Source: Erwinia endophytica (GTDB taxonomy: Bacteria > Pseudomonadota > Gammaproteobacteria > Enterobacterales > Enterobacteriaceae). Taken from it: a stretch of DNA of 64,000 nucleotides. Below the pieces are notes generated by a model. It made no database searches, was not told where the DNA came from, and saw nothing but the letters and a program-made list of their open reading frames with translations. This document shows, piece after piece, positions 28,244 through 36,045 of this stretch; position 1 is the first letter of the stretch, and every line of letters begins with the position of its first letter. The translations under genes were made by a program, and so were the position numbers. The stretch lies in contig NZ_RQVV01000011.1 in NCBI RefSeq assembly GCF_009295515.1, forward strand, positions 124,001 to 188,000. The letters are read 5' to 3'.

Positions 28244-28249
28244 AGTATA
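28244..28249 (-). promoter_or_regulatory. -10 element of dps
   Basis: TATACTTAT on the minus strand matches the E. coli dps -10 region (TATACTTAA) and its distance to the AGAGGATATGA ribosome site. No good -35 is visible, which fits sigma-S use. Confidence 0.5.
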
Positions 28250-28559
28250 TCATTGTTTTTTAACTCTGCAGGAAAGTAACTGTCTATTGCTCGAATAGCA
28301 TTCGCCTTTCGGAACATAACTCCGAGTATTTATACGAATTCAATGGGTTAAATGAAGTTAATAAATGTCACCATTAAGTTTTATGGCTATGTTATTGATT
28401 TATATTGATGAATTTTATTAACAATAGCTGGGGAATTTGAAGGGTTATTGTAATGCTAAAGCATAACGGAATATTTGTTTTCAGAAATGCTACTTCGCTT
28501 TCACTAAAAAATAATAAATAAAACTGATATGCCCTAAATAATTAAAATTGCAGGATAAA

Positions 28560-28587
28560 ACAGCCAGCGCATGTTGCACCGCGCTGG
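28560..28587 (-). terminator. Terminator of rhtA
   Basis: CCAGCGC (28564-28570) pairs with GCGCTGG (28581-28587) around a 10-base loop. On the minus strand it is followed by CTGTTTTATC, giving a rho-independent terminator for rhtA. Confidence 0.6.
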
Positions 28588-28629
28588 CGGCAACGGGACG
28601 AAGCGATCAGATCAGGCCAACAATCGCGG

Positions 28630-29508
28630 TTATTCACGCAGTTCGTTAACGGGGGCGATGGTCTTCTTAGGGCGCATGGTCAGCGTGGAGCCTGCCGAGG
28701 CGAGGATGACGGCCAGCAGCCCCAGCCATTGCGCCGGTATCAGCGTTTCACCCAGAAATACCATTCCGGACAGTGCTGCCATGGCGGGTTCCAGACTCAT
28801 CAGGGTGCCAAAGGTTTTGGCTGGAAGGCGGGTTAGCGCCACCATCTCCAACGTATAGGGGAGCGCACTGGACAGCACGGCCATGGCGAGTGCGATAGGG
28901 AGCAGTGACCAGCTCCAGACGCCACTGCCAGCCCAGATCAGACCCGCCGGAACAAAAATCAGCGAGGCGATCAGCGAGCCTGCCGCAACCGTGGCAGGAC
29001 CATGCTCAGCGCCGGCACGCTGGCCACTGAGAATATACAGGGCCCAGAACCCCCCCGCCAACACGGCTAACAGCGCGCCTTTGAGGTCAACACCAGAGAT
29101 CTTTTGCCCAATGGGCAGCAGGAACCACAGACCCAGTAGCGCCAGCAGCACCCAAACAAAATCCAGCGGACGGCGTGAACCGGCCAACGCCAGGGTCAGC
29201 GGTCCGGTAAACTCCAGCGCCACAGCAATCCCCAGTGGCACAGTGTGCAGCGCCAGATAAAAGGAATAGTTCATTCCTCCCAGCGCAATACCATATAGCA
29301 CCAGCGGCAACATTTGCTGACGGCTGAAACGCAAACGCCAGGGCTTAAAAATAGCGCAGAGGATAATGGTACCCAGTCCAAGTCGCAGGGCGGTCGTTGC
29401 TGGAACGCCCACTACCGGAAAGAGTGTTTTCGCCAGCGCAGCTCCACCTTGAATAGAGATCATGGCGATTAGCAGAACCAAAATGGCTGGCCAGACAGGG
29501 TGATGCAT
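28630..29508 (-). CDS. rhtA: Threonine/homoserine exporter RhtA
   Basis: A 292-residue inner-membrane exporter of the DMT/EamA family with ten predicted spans, which exports threonine, homoserine and related amino acids. The stretches SIQGGAALAKTLFPVVG, TVPLGIAVALEFTGPL and YILSGQRAGAEHGPATVA match E. coli RhtA (295 residues). I use the ATG at 29508 (MHHPVWP), because the longer open frame has no homology. The neighbours dps and ompX are as in E. coli. Confidence 0.95.
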   Translation of the reverse strand: MHHPVWPAILVLLIAMISIQGGAALAKTLFPVVGVPATTALRLGLGTIILCAIFKPWRLRFSRQQMLPLVLYGIALGGMNYSFYLALHTVPLGIAVALEFTGPLTLALAGSRRPLDFVWVLLALLGLWFLLPIGQKISGVDLKGALLAVLAGGFWALYILSGQRAGAEHGPATVAAGSLIASLIFVPAGLIWAGSGVWSWSLLPIALAMAVLSSALPYTLEMVALTRLPAKTFGTLMSLEPAMAALSGMVFLGETLIPAQWLGLLAVILASAGSTLTMRPKKTIAPVNELRE

Positions 29509-29892
29509 GATAGTAGCGGAAGTTGACGTCCTGTAGCTCAATCGTATTCGTCCATCAGTGTGAGAAAAAGTCCTCCATAGTGTAATGGAAGAGCAGATTA
29601 AGCAGTAGAATGGTGGAAAAAAATTGGTGAGGTGCGGAAAAACAGTCGCTGAATGGTAAAGAAACGTCAAATTTAATGAACAATAGCCGTAATGAACAAA
29701 TTTTTACATTCTTGTGACGCGACTGAGGGAACTCCTGATTTATAAGTAAAAAGAATGACATGGCGGACTTCATTAACGTCCTGTTACACCAAACTTCGTA
29801 TTGGACAACAAATTCGGGGCAGAGTTTCTTCCTGAGTTTTGTTATATTTCCAGCGTTGTCAGGAGATAAGTATTTTCACATTTGAGGTGGTT
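29509..29892. other. Divergent region between rhtA and ompX
   Basis: This is 384 AT-rich bases holding the promoters of rhtA and ompX. A TATATT hexamer about 45 bases before the ompX start is a possible -10, but I see no good -35. No other ORF or repeat is supported. Confidence 0.4.
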
Positions 29893-30405
29893 ATGAAAAA
29901 AATTGCATGTCTTTCAGCACTGGCTTGCGTACTGGCTGTTACTGCTGGTTCAGCAATGGCACGAAGCACCGTTACCGGCGGTTACGCACAAAGCGATATG
30001 CAGGGCGTAGCTAACAAAGCTAACGGCTTCAACCTGAAATACCGTTACGAAGACGAGAACAACCCACTGGGTTGGATCGGATCTTTCACTTACACTGAGA
30101 AAGATCGTTCTGAGTCTGGCACGTACCACAAAGGTCAGTACTACGGTTTCACCGGTGGTCCTGCATACCGTCTGAACGACTGGGCTAGCGTTTATGCTGT
30201 CATCGGTATTGGTTACGGTAAATTCCAGGCTAACGGCGTGGATCGTGACAAACATGATGAAAGCGACGTTGGCTTCTCTTACGGTGCTGGTGTGCAGTTC
30301 AATCCAGGCATCGAAAATGTTGCTCTTGATTTTGGCTACGAGCAGAGCCGTATCCGCAGTGTTGATGTTGGCACCTGGATTGCTGGCGTAGGCTACAGCT
30401 TCTAA
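29893..30405 (+). CDS. ompX: Outer membrane protein OmpX
   Basis: A 170-residue eight-stranded beta-barrel of the OmpX/Ail family, with a 22-23-residue signal peptide ending AGSAMA. Alternating strands such as STVTGGYAQSDMQ, GFNLKYRYEDENNPLGWIGS and the terminal WIAGVGYSF with C-terminal Phe mark an outer-membrane protein. The codon choice (CTG, GGT, AAC) suggests high expression. The ribosome site is GAGGTGG. A strong bidirectional terminator follows and also overlaps the mntS end. Confidence 0.97.
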   Translation: MKKIACLSALACVLAVTAGSAMARSTVTGGYAQSDMQGVANKANGFNLKYRYEDENNPLGWIGSFTYTEKDRSESGTYHKGQYYGFTGGPAYRLNDWASVYAVIGIGYGKFQANGVDRDKHDESDVGFSYGAGVQFNPGIENVALDFGYEQSRIRSVDVGTWIAGVGYSF

Positions 30406-30437
30406 GTGGTCATCATTTGCCCGTTCCTACGGGCAAT

Positions 30438-30469
30438 AAAAAATCCGTCCTTAGTGGCGGATTTTTTTA
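30438..30469. terminator. Bidirectional terminator between ompX and mntS
   Basis: AAAAAATCCG and CGGATTTTTTT form a stem with A and T runs on the two sides, so it can work in both directions. A second hairpin GCCCGT/ACGGGC lies just before it (about 30418-30434). The mntS stop codon lies in its loop. Confidence 0.85.
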
Positions 30470-30576
30470 TGCGCTAAACGGGGTTCCGTTAACTTATTGG
30501 TCAGCATTTCCAGTAACTGAAGCCGCAGGGTAAACGGTGACCGACAGAGCAATTGTAGAAAAAGTGGCGTGTTCAT
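30451..30576 (-). CDS. mntS: Small protein MntS
   Basis: A 41-residue small protein starting MNTPLFLQLLCRSPFTLRLQ. The core RSPFTLRLQLLEMLTNKL lines up with HSPFKVRLMLLSMLCDMV of E. coli MntS (42 residues). MntS raises the available manganese in the cell, probably by inhibiting the exporter MntP, and is repressed by Mn-MntR. The ATG at 30576 follows an excellent GGGAGGAATCATC ribosome site. The gene diverges from mntR and has two MntR-type palindromes upstream, as in E. coli. Its last codons run through the ompX terminator. Confidence 0.85.
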   Translation of the reverse strand: MNTPLFLQLLCRSPFTLRLQLLEMLTNKLTEPRLAHKKIRH

Positions 30577-30604
30577 GATGATTCCTCCCGTTCACTTTAT
30601 CAAA

Positions 30605-30627
30605 AAATATAGCAAGAGCTATAATTT
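30605..30627. promoter_or_regulatory. MntR box 1
   Basis: AATATAGCAAGAGCTATAAT is a long, nearly perfect palindrome of the enterobacterial MntR type. It lies 29-51 bases before the mntS start and would cover the -10 region (TGCTATATT on the minus strand). Confidence 0.8.
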
Positions 30628-30643
30628 GTAGCCAGTGCTATTT
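30628..30643. promoter_or_regulatory. MntR box 2
   Basis: TAGC-CAGT-GCTA is a second, shorter palindrome directly beside box 1, sharing the TAGC/GCTA arms. Tandem boxes suggest cooperative repression of mntS by MntR. Confidence 0.55.
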
Positions 30644-30740
30644 CGCGAAAATTTGTGCTTCTTTGAGCTTCGTTTACAATGTGGCACACAGGCTGATGCG
30701 GCGGTTCCGTGCGTCAGTAAGAATAAAAAGAGGAAGCTGG

Positions 30741-31193
30741 ATGAGTCGTCGCGCAAAAACAGCAGTGCCCGCGCCACTGAAAGATATTGAAGAGCATGTC
30801 GAAGGTTTCCGTCAGGTGCGGGAAGCTCACCGGCGTGAACTTATTGATGACTATGTTGAGTTGATCTCCGATCTGATCCGTGAGTTTGGTGAGGCACGCC
30901 AGGTCGACATGGCGGCGCGTCTTGGCGTTTCTCAGCCAACCGTCGCCAAAATGCTGAAAAGGCTGGCCAGTGTGGGTCTGGTAGAACAGGTTCCTTACCG
31001 GGGGGTCTTTCTGACCGCTGAGGGTGAAGCGTTGGCGGAAGAGAGTCGTGAGCGTCATCATATTGTGGAAACTTTCCTGCTGGCGCTGGGGATCAGCCCT
31101 GATACCGCGCGCCGTGATGCTGAAGGGCTTGAGCATCACGTCAGTGATGAAACGCTGGCAATCTTCCAGAAATTTTATCAAAGCCGCCAATAA
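30741..31193 (+). CDS. mntR: Manganese-dependent transcriptional regulator MntR
   Basis: A 150-residue DtxR-family regulator that senses Mn(II), represses mntH and mntS and activates mntP in E. coli. The helix-turn-helix is at [20 protein letters not shown]; metal-site residues are in [18 protein letters not shown] and in [11 protein letters not shown]. The ATG at 30741 follows AGAGGAAGCTGG; an earlier frame start has no homology. It diverges from mntS across the two MntR boxes. Confidence 0.97.
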   Translation: MSRRAKTAVPAPLKDIEEHVEGFRQVREAHRRELIDDYVELISDLIREFGEARQVDMAARLGVSQPTVAKMLKRLASVGLVEQVPYRGVFLTAEGEALAEESRERHHIVETFLLALGISPDTARRDAEGLEHHVSDETLAIFQKFYQSRQ

Positions 31194-31509
31194 TTCTGGC
31201 GCATTGCGTGTGAGCCAGTATGACAACCAATCTTGCGAAGGTTTTTTCTGCTGTGGCACACGCGTTGTTTTCTCCTGCCAGAAGGAACGTGGTGGTTGCC
31301 ATGTCTGTTCCCGCAAAGGGAGGACGTAATGCCGGGTAACCGAAGCCATACGGTTAACTTAATCACTGTTTTTAGTCATAAATGCGGCTTAGTTTCAGGC
31401 TAGTCTGACTTTGTAAGTAAACGCTGGTAATTGTCAGTTTACGCTTTATTGTTATAGCAGCATGAATCTTACGGACCTGATTGGGGTTCGCTATAAACTA
31501 ATGAGAACT
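31194..31509 (+). promoter_or_regulatory. Promoter region of the efflux operon
   Basis: There is no gene. TTGTCA (31431-31436) and TATAGC (31453-31458), 16 bases apart, form a plausible sigma-70 promoter. An inverted repeat GTAAAC (31417-31422)/GTTTAC (31437-31442) brackets the -35 and could be an operator. No regulator gene of the MarR or TetR type lies next to it. Confidence 0.5.
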
Positions 31510-32628
31510 ATGGCTAATCAATCAACTTCTCTCTCAGATGATGGTCAGCATCATCAAGATAACAACCCGCAACAGGACAACACTGAACGTAAAGGACCCG
31601 GTAAAAAGCCGCTAGTCATCCTCGCAGTCGTGGTGGTGGTGGTCCTGATTGTCGCGCTGTGGTTTTGGCTGAGCACCCGCAATATTGAAACCACAGACGA
31701 TGCTTTTACTGAGTCGGACGCCATTACTATCGCGCCGAAAACATCTGGTTATGTCACTAAATTGCTGGTTCGTGACAACCAGAAAGTGAAGAAGGGCGAG
31801 CTACTGGTGCTAATCGATCCGCGGGATAGCATGGCACAGCACTCTCAGGCGCAGGCGCAACTGGATCTGGCGATCGCCCAGTTGCATCAGGCTCAGGCCG
31901 CGCTGGCGCTTTCTAAGGTGCAGTATCCGGCGCAGAAAGATCAGGCGCTGGCGCAACAGGCGAAAGCTGAAGCCAATTTGCTTAATGCGCGGGAGGATTA
32001 CAAACGCCAGCACGGTGTCGATCCGCGTGCCACCTCACAACAGAATATTGATGCGGTTAGCGCGCAGTTAAGAAGCGCCAAAGCCGAGCTGGACAATGCC
32101 ACAGCGCAAGTCGAAGTGGCTTCGCAAATTCAGTTGCAGATTCGCCAGCAGGAAACCAATGTTGAAGCACGCCAGGCGCAGGTACAACAGGCGCAGGCTC
32201 AACTGAATACCGCCAATCTGAATCTCTCTTATACCGAGGTACGCGCACCCTATGATGGTTTCGTCACCAAACGTAATGTTCAGGTAGGCACGCTGGTGCA
32301 GCCCGGGAGTGCGTTATTCTCGCTGGTGTCGCCTGATGTATGGGTTATTGCGAACTTTAAAGAGTCTCAACTTGAACGCATGAAACCAGGCAATAAAGTT
32401 GAGATAACCGTTGATGCCTGGCCGGATATGAAACTACAAGGGCATGTTGACAGTGTGCAAATGGGGTCTGGCTCGCGTTTCTCTACTTTCCCGTCAGAGA
32501 ATGCCACCGGTAACTACGTGAAGATTGTGCAACGCGTGCCGGTTAAGATAATCATCGACAAAGGGCTGGATCCGAACCATCCTCTGCCGCTGGGGCTGTC
32601 GGTAGTGCCTAAGGTGACGGTTGAATGA
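31510..32628 (+). CDS. EmrA-like HlyD-family efflux adaptor
   Basis: A periplasmic membrane-fusion protein of about 372 residues. One N-terminal span (KPLVILAVVVVVVLIVALWF) is followed by a biotinyl-lipoyl half (IAPKTSGYVTKLLVRDNQKV), a long Gln/Ala-rich coiled coil and a beta-barrel domain. It links an inner-membrane pump with an outer-membrane channel. The start is uncertain: ATGs at 31510 and 31501 are possible, and an ATG at 31462 would lie almost at the predicted transcript start. Its stop overlaps the pump gene (ATGA). Confidence 0.88.
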   Translation: MANQSTSLSDDGQHHQDNNPQQDNTERKGPGKKPLVILAVVVVVVLIVALWFWLSTRNIETTDDAFTESDAITIAPKTSGYVTKLLVRDNQKVKKGELLVLIDPRDSMAQHSQAQAQLDLAIAQLHQAQAALALSKVQYPAQKDQALAQQAKAEANLLNAREDYKRQHGVDPRATSQQNIDAVSAQLRSAKAELDNATAQVEVASQIQLQIRQQETNVEARQAQVQQAQAQLNTANLNLSYTEVRAPYDGFVTKRNVQVGTLVQPGSALFSLVSPDVWVIANFKESQLERMKPGNKVEITVDAWPDMKLQGHVDSVQMGSGSRFSTFPSENATGNYVKIVQRVPVKIIIDKGLDPNHPLPLGLSVVPKVTVE

Positions 32629-34193
32629 GCCACCGCGAGACCTGGAAACCGACCAGCAATCCCTGGCTGGTGGCCATATCGGTGACGCTGGCGGTGTTCA
32701 TGGAGATTCTGGATACCACCATCGTCAACGTATCGTTACCGCACATTGCGGGTTCGCTGTCTTCCAGCTATGACGAATCCACCTGGGTATTGACGTCCTA
32801 CCTGGTGGCAAATGGTATTGTATTGCCGATTTCAGCGTTTCTCAGCCGCCTGTTCGGTCGCAAACAATTTTTCCTGATCTGCGTGGTGATGTTCACTATC
32901 TGTTCCTTCTTGTGCGGCATCGCGACCGAACTGTGGCAGATTATCCTGTTCAGGGTATTGCAGGGCTTTTTTGGTGGTGGATTGCAGCCGGTGCAGCAGT
33001 CGGTGCTGCTTGACTACTTTAAACCGGAAGATCGAGGCAAAGCGTTTGGTCTTTCTTCCATCGCGATTATTGTGGCACCGGTGCTGGGACCTACCTTTGG
33101 CGGCTGGATAACCGATAACTATAGCTGGCGCTGGGTGTTCTTTATCAATATCCCGGTGGGGATTTTCAGTACCCTGGCCATCTACCAACTGCTTGAAGAT
33201 CCACCATGGGAGCGCAAATGGGCTAAGGGCAAGCTGAGCATCGACTATATTGGCATCGGTTTAATCACGCTGGGCCTGGGCTGCTTACAGGTCATGCTTG
33301 ATCGTGGTGAAGATGATGACTGGTTCGCTTCTCGTTTTATTGTTACCTTTGCCATCCTCACCGCCATTGGTTTGATTGGCGCGGTTTACTGGCTACTGTA
33401 CGCTAAAAAGCCGGTGGTCGATTTATATGTCCTCAAGGACCGAAACTTTTGGGTCTCCAGCGTGTTAATGTCGGGAATGGCGGCATTGCTATATGGTAGT
33501 TCAGTGGTTATTCCGCAACTGGCGCAGCAGGATTTGGGATATACCGCGACCTGGTCGGGGTTGGTGCTCTCTCCCGGAGCGTTATTGATCGTGTTGTCGA
33601 TTCCTCTGGTACTGAAGTTGATGCCGCTGGTGCAGACGCGATTGATTATCGCCTTTGGGTTCGCCTGTCTTGGGGGGGCGTATCTCTATTCATCCACGCT
33701 GACGCCGAACATCGATTTTACCTCGCTGGTGATCATGCGTAGCGTGCAGACTATCGGGCTGGGCTTTCTGTTTGTGCCATTGACGACCATCGCGTATACC
33801 ACGATCCCACAACGGCTGAATGCGGATGCCTCGGCGTTGTTTACCATGTGCCGCAATGTTGCGGGGTCAATTGGCATTTCATTATCTACCGCGATGATTA
33901 CCGAGCGAACGCAGGTACGCAGTGCCAACATGGTGCATAACATGACGCCGCTGAATGAACCGTTTAACCTGACAGTCGAGCGTTGGGCGCAGGGGGTCAG
34001 GGACTTTACCTCGGCGGTGGGTGATCCTGTGACTATCGCTACCGGCCAACTGTATAAAGAGATGATAGCTCAGTCGCGGATTCTGGCTTATATCGACGTC
34101 TTTATGTGTTTCAGTATTATTGCTTTGATTCTTATCCCTTTTTGTTTACTGCTTGCGCCGATTAAGAGCGAGGGCAGTGCAGGAGCACACTGA
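32625..34193 (+). CDS. EmrB-like drug efflux MFS transporter (DHA2 family)
   Basis: A 522-residue proton-driven exporter of the 14-span DHA2 family. Family motifs are LDTTIVNVSLPHIAGSL in the first span, FGRKQFF as motif A, FRVLQGFFGGGLQPVQQSVL as motif B and LGPTFGGWITD as motif C. It is coupled by an ATGA overlap to the EmrA-like adaptor and followed directly by an outer-membrane channel gene. Together they form a complete tripartite pump for hydrophobic drugs or aromatic compounds; the substrate is unknown. Confidence 0.93.
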   Translation: MSHRETWKPTSNPWLVAISVTLAVFMEILDTTIVNVSLPHIAGSLSSSYDESTWVLTSYLVANGIVLPISAFLSRLFGRKQFFLICVVMFTICSFLCGIATELWQIILFRVLQGFFGGGLQPVQQSVLLDYFKPEDRGKAFGLSSIAIIVAPVLGPTFGGWITDNYSWRWVFFINIPVGIFSTLAIYQLLEDPPWERKWAKGKLSIDYIGIGLITLGLGCLQVMLDRGEDDDWFASRFIVTFAILTAIGLIGAVYWLLYAKKPVVDLYVLKDRNFWVSSVLMSGMAALLYGSSVVIPQLAQQDLGYTATWSGLVLSPGALLIVLSIPLVLKLMPLVQTRLIIAFGFACLGGAYLYSSTLTPNIDFTSLVIMRSVQTIGLGFLFVPLTTIAYTTIPQRLNADASALFTMCRNVAGSIGISLSTAMITERTQVRSANMVHNMTPLNEPFNLTVERWAQGVRDFTSAVGDPVTIATGQLYKEMIAQSRILAYIDVFMCFSIIALILIPFCLLLAPIKSEGSAGAH

Positions 34194-34194
34194 C

Positions 34195-35751
34195 ATGAAC
34201 GTTTCTCTTTTATTTGCACGTTCGCGACTCAGCGTGCTGTTGGTCGCCGCTCTGGCGTTATCCGCTTGTTCGGTCGGGCCGGATTATCGGGCGCCTGAGC
34301 CATCAACGCCAGCTTCCTTTAACACCCTGCAATCGGATGCGGGGTCTAAACCTCAGGCTACGGTGACCAATCCCCGTTGGTGGACGTCGTTTAATGATCC
34401 TCAACTGGACAGCCTGATTGAACGCGCGATTGCCGGTAATCTGAGTTTACAGCAGGCTGTACTACGTATCGCCGGTTCGCGTCAGCAACTGAACCAGGCG
34501 CGTGGGGCATGGTTTCCGGTGGTTAACGGCGAACTCTCTGCCCAGCGTCAGCAGCCCGGTCTAAAAGGTGAGCTGGAATCGAGGGGGATTTACGATCAGA
34601 TCGATCAAACCGATCCGGCGTTGCAATCCTCGCTGGGTAGCCTGACTAAGCCGATAAGCCTGTATCAGGGAAGCTTTGATGCCTCCTGGGAACTGGACCT
34701 GTGGGGGAAGGTTCGTCGCCAGGTAGAAGCGGCCAATGCTCAGCAGCAGGAGTCACTGGAAAGCCGCAACGATGTGTTGGTCTCACTTGAGGCGGAAGTG
34801 GCGCGAACTTATCTGCAGTTGCGTGGGGCGCAGTTGATCAGCCAGACACTGCAGACCCAGATTGATGTGGCGCAGCAGACGTTGGCATTGACCCAAAGCC
34901 AGCAGCGTAATGGTCTGGCTCCGCAAATGAACGTAGAAAATGCTCGCGCTCAGCTTAATGCCTTGCGGGCGCAGTTACCGCAGTATCAATCTCAAATCCA
35001 TCAGGCGATGAATGGCCTGGCCGTGTTACTTGGTAAGCCGCCGGGAATGCTGGATGGCGAGTTGATGGCCAGTAAGCCGCTACCGGTATTACCGAAAGCA
35101 GTACCGGTTGGACTGCCTTCTACGCTGGCGCGCCGTCGTCCCGATGTGCGTCAGGCTGAAGCAAAGCTGCACGAAGCAACGGCTAACATTGGCGTGTCGG
35201 TTGCCCAGCTGTTTCCCGATATTTCGCTGACCGGGCAGTTTGGTGTGCGTAACACTGATGCCAGCTATCTGGATAACTGGAGCAGCCATTTCTACAGTTT
35301 TGGTCCGTCAATCTCGATTCCTGTCTTCCAGGGGGGGCGCCTGGTTTCCAGCGTGAAACTGGCGCGGGCTGAGCAGGCCAGCGCAGCGTTGGCTTACCGT
35401 CAGACGGTACTGACTGCTTTGCAGGACGTGGAAAATGCGCTGGTCAGCTACCGTACTGACCAGCAACAGGTGGACGGACTGGATCAGACGGTGGAAGCCT
35501 TACAGACCACCTTCAATTTGGCGAAAAACAGTTACTCGCAGGGGCTGTCATCCTTTCTCGATGCGTTGGATGCCCAGCGTCAGTTGGCGCAGGCGAAGCA
35601 GCAGGCCGCTTCCGCAAGGGTTCAGAGCAGTCTTGACCTTGTGGCCTTGTATAAAGCACTCGGCGGCGGTTGGGAGCTTTACCAGAACGTGACGTTACCT
35701 GATTACTCCGTCTTTGGCCCAGCGGCAAGTGGAGATGCGCCTGCCGGTTAA
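34195..35751 (+). CDS. Outer-membrane efflux lipoprotein (NodT/OprM family)
   Basis: A 518-residue TolC-fold outer-membrane factor. The signal peptide ends in a lipobox LALSAC with the lipidated Cys at residue 25, followed by SVGPDYRAPE, a family hallmark. Two repeats of the channel domain are visible around DASWELDLWGKVRRQVEAA and LFPDISLTGQFGV. CAGGAG lies 10-15 bases before the ATG, which follows the pump stop by one base. It is the third gene of the efflux operon. Confidence 0.93.
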   Translation: MNVSLLFARSRLSVLLVAALALSACSVGPDYRAPEPSTPASFNTLQSDAGSKPQATVTNPRWWTSFNDPQLDSLIERAIAGNLSLQQAVLRIAGSRQQLNQARGAWFPVVNGELSAQRQQPGLKGELESRGIYDQIDQTDPALQSSLGSLTKPISLYQGSFDASWELDLWGKVRRQVEAANAQQQESLESRNDVLVSLEAEVARTYLQLRGAQLISQTLQTQIDVAQQTLALTQSQQRNGLAPQMNVENARAQLNALRAQLPQYQSQIHQAMNGLAVLLGKPPGMLDGELMASKPLPVLPKAVPVGLPSTLARRRPDVRQAEAKLHEATANIGVSVAQLFPDISLTGQFGVRNTDASYLDNWSSHFYSFGPSISIPVFQGGRLVSSVKLARAEQASAALAYRQTVLTALQDVENALVSYRTDQQQVDGLDQTVEALQTTFNLAKNSYSQGLSSFLDALDAQRQLAQAKQQAASARVQSSLDLVALYKALGGGWELYQNVTLPDYSVFGPAASGDAPAG

Positions 35752-35790
35752 TTCAGACCATTCTTCATCTTATTTTGAAATAAATATTTT

Positions 35791-35823
35791 AAAAAATCCG
35801 TGTAAAATTTATGCGGATTTTTT
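35791..35823 (+). terminator. Terminator of the efflux operon
   Basis: AAAAAATCCG/CGGATTTTTT arms with a 13-base loop, ending in T residues, lie 40 bases after the outer-membrane factor gene. The stem sequence is the same as that of the ompX terminator. Confidence 0.8.
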
Positions 35824-35868
35824 CTTGCACTTTATTCTTCCGTCACCAGCCATTTCTTAACTCTTTAA

Positions 35869-35884
35869 TGAGATGTTGATCACA
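35869..35884 (+). promoter_or_regulatory. Possible CRP site before the sugar transporter
   Basis: TGAGATGTTGATCACA has a perfect right half (TCACA) and a left half TGAGA with two changes from TGTGA. It lies 161 bases before the transporter ATG, in the 294-base gap after the efflux operon. Catabolite control would suit a sugar importer. Confidence 0.4.
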
Positions 35885-36045
35885 AGTCTGCATCATTGAT
35901 GCGAGTCATGCCGCAAAATTTAATTTTCATACTTAATTAAAATGAAAAAAACAGACTAAATTAGAGGCCATGTGGGGTGAAGAGTTCGGCCCCTTACGCT
36001 GACATTCCCTACTTGCCAGATAACAACAAGAGGTCTGAAATCACT

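Larger units (their letters stand above)
28198..28629. other. AT-rich region with dps promoter and rhtA terminator
   Basis: There is no gene in these 432 bases. On the minus strand the dps -10 TATACT is at 28249-28244, about 50 bases before the start, in the same position as in E. coli. The centre (28310-28550) is very AT-rich, a plausible site for IHF or H-NS binding. The rhtA terminator lies at the right end. Confidence 0.5.
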
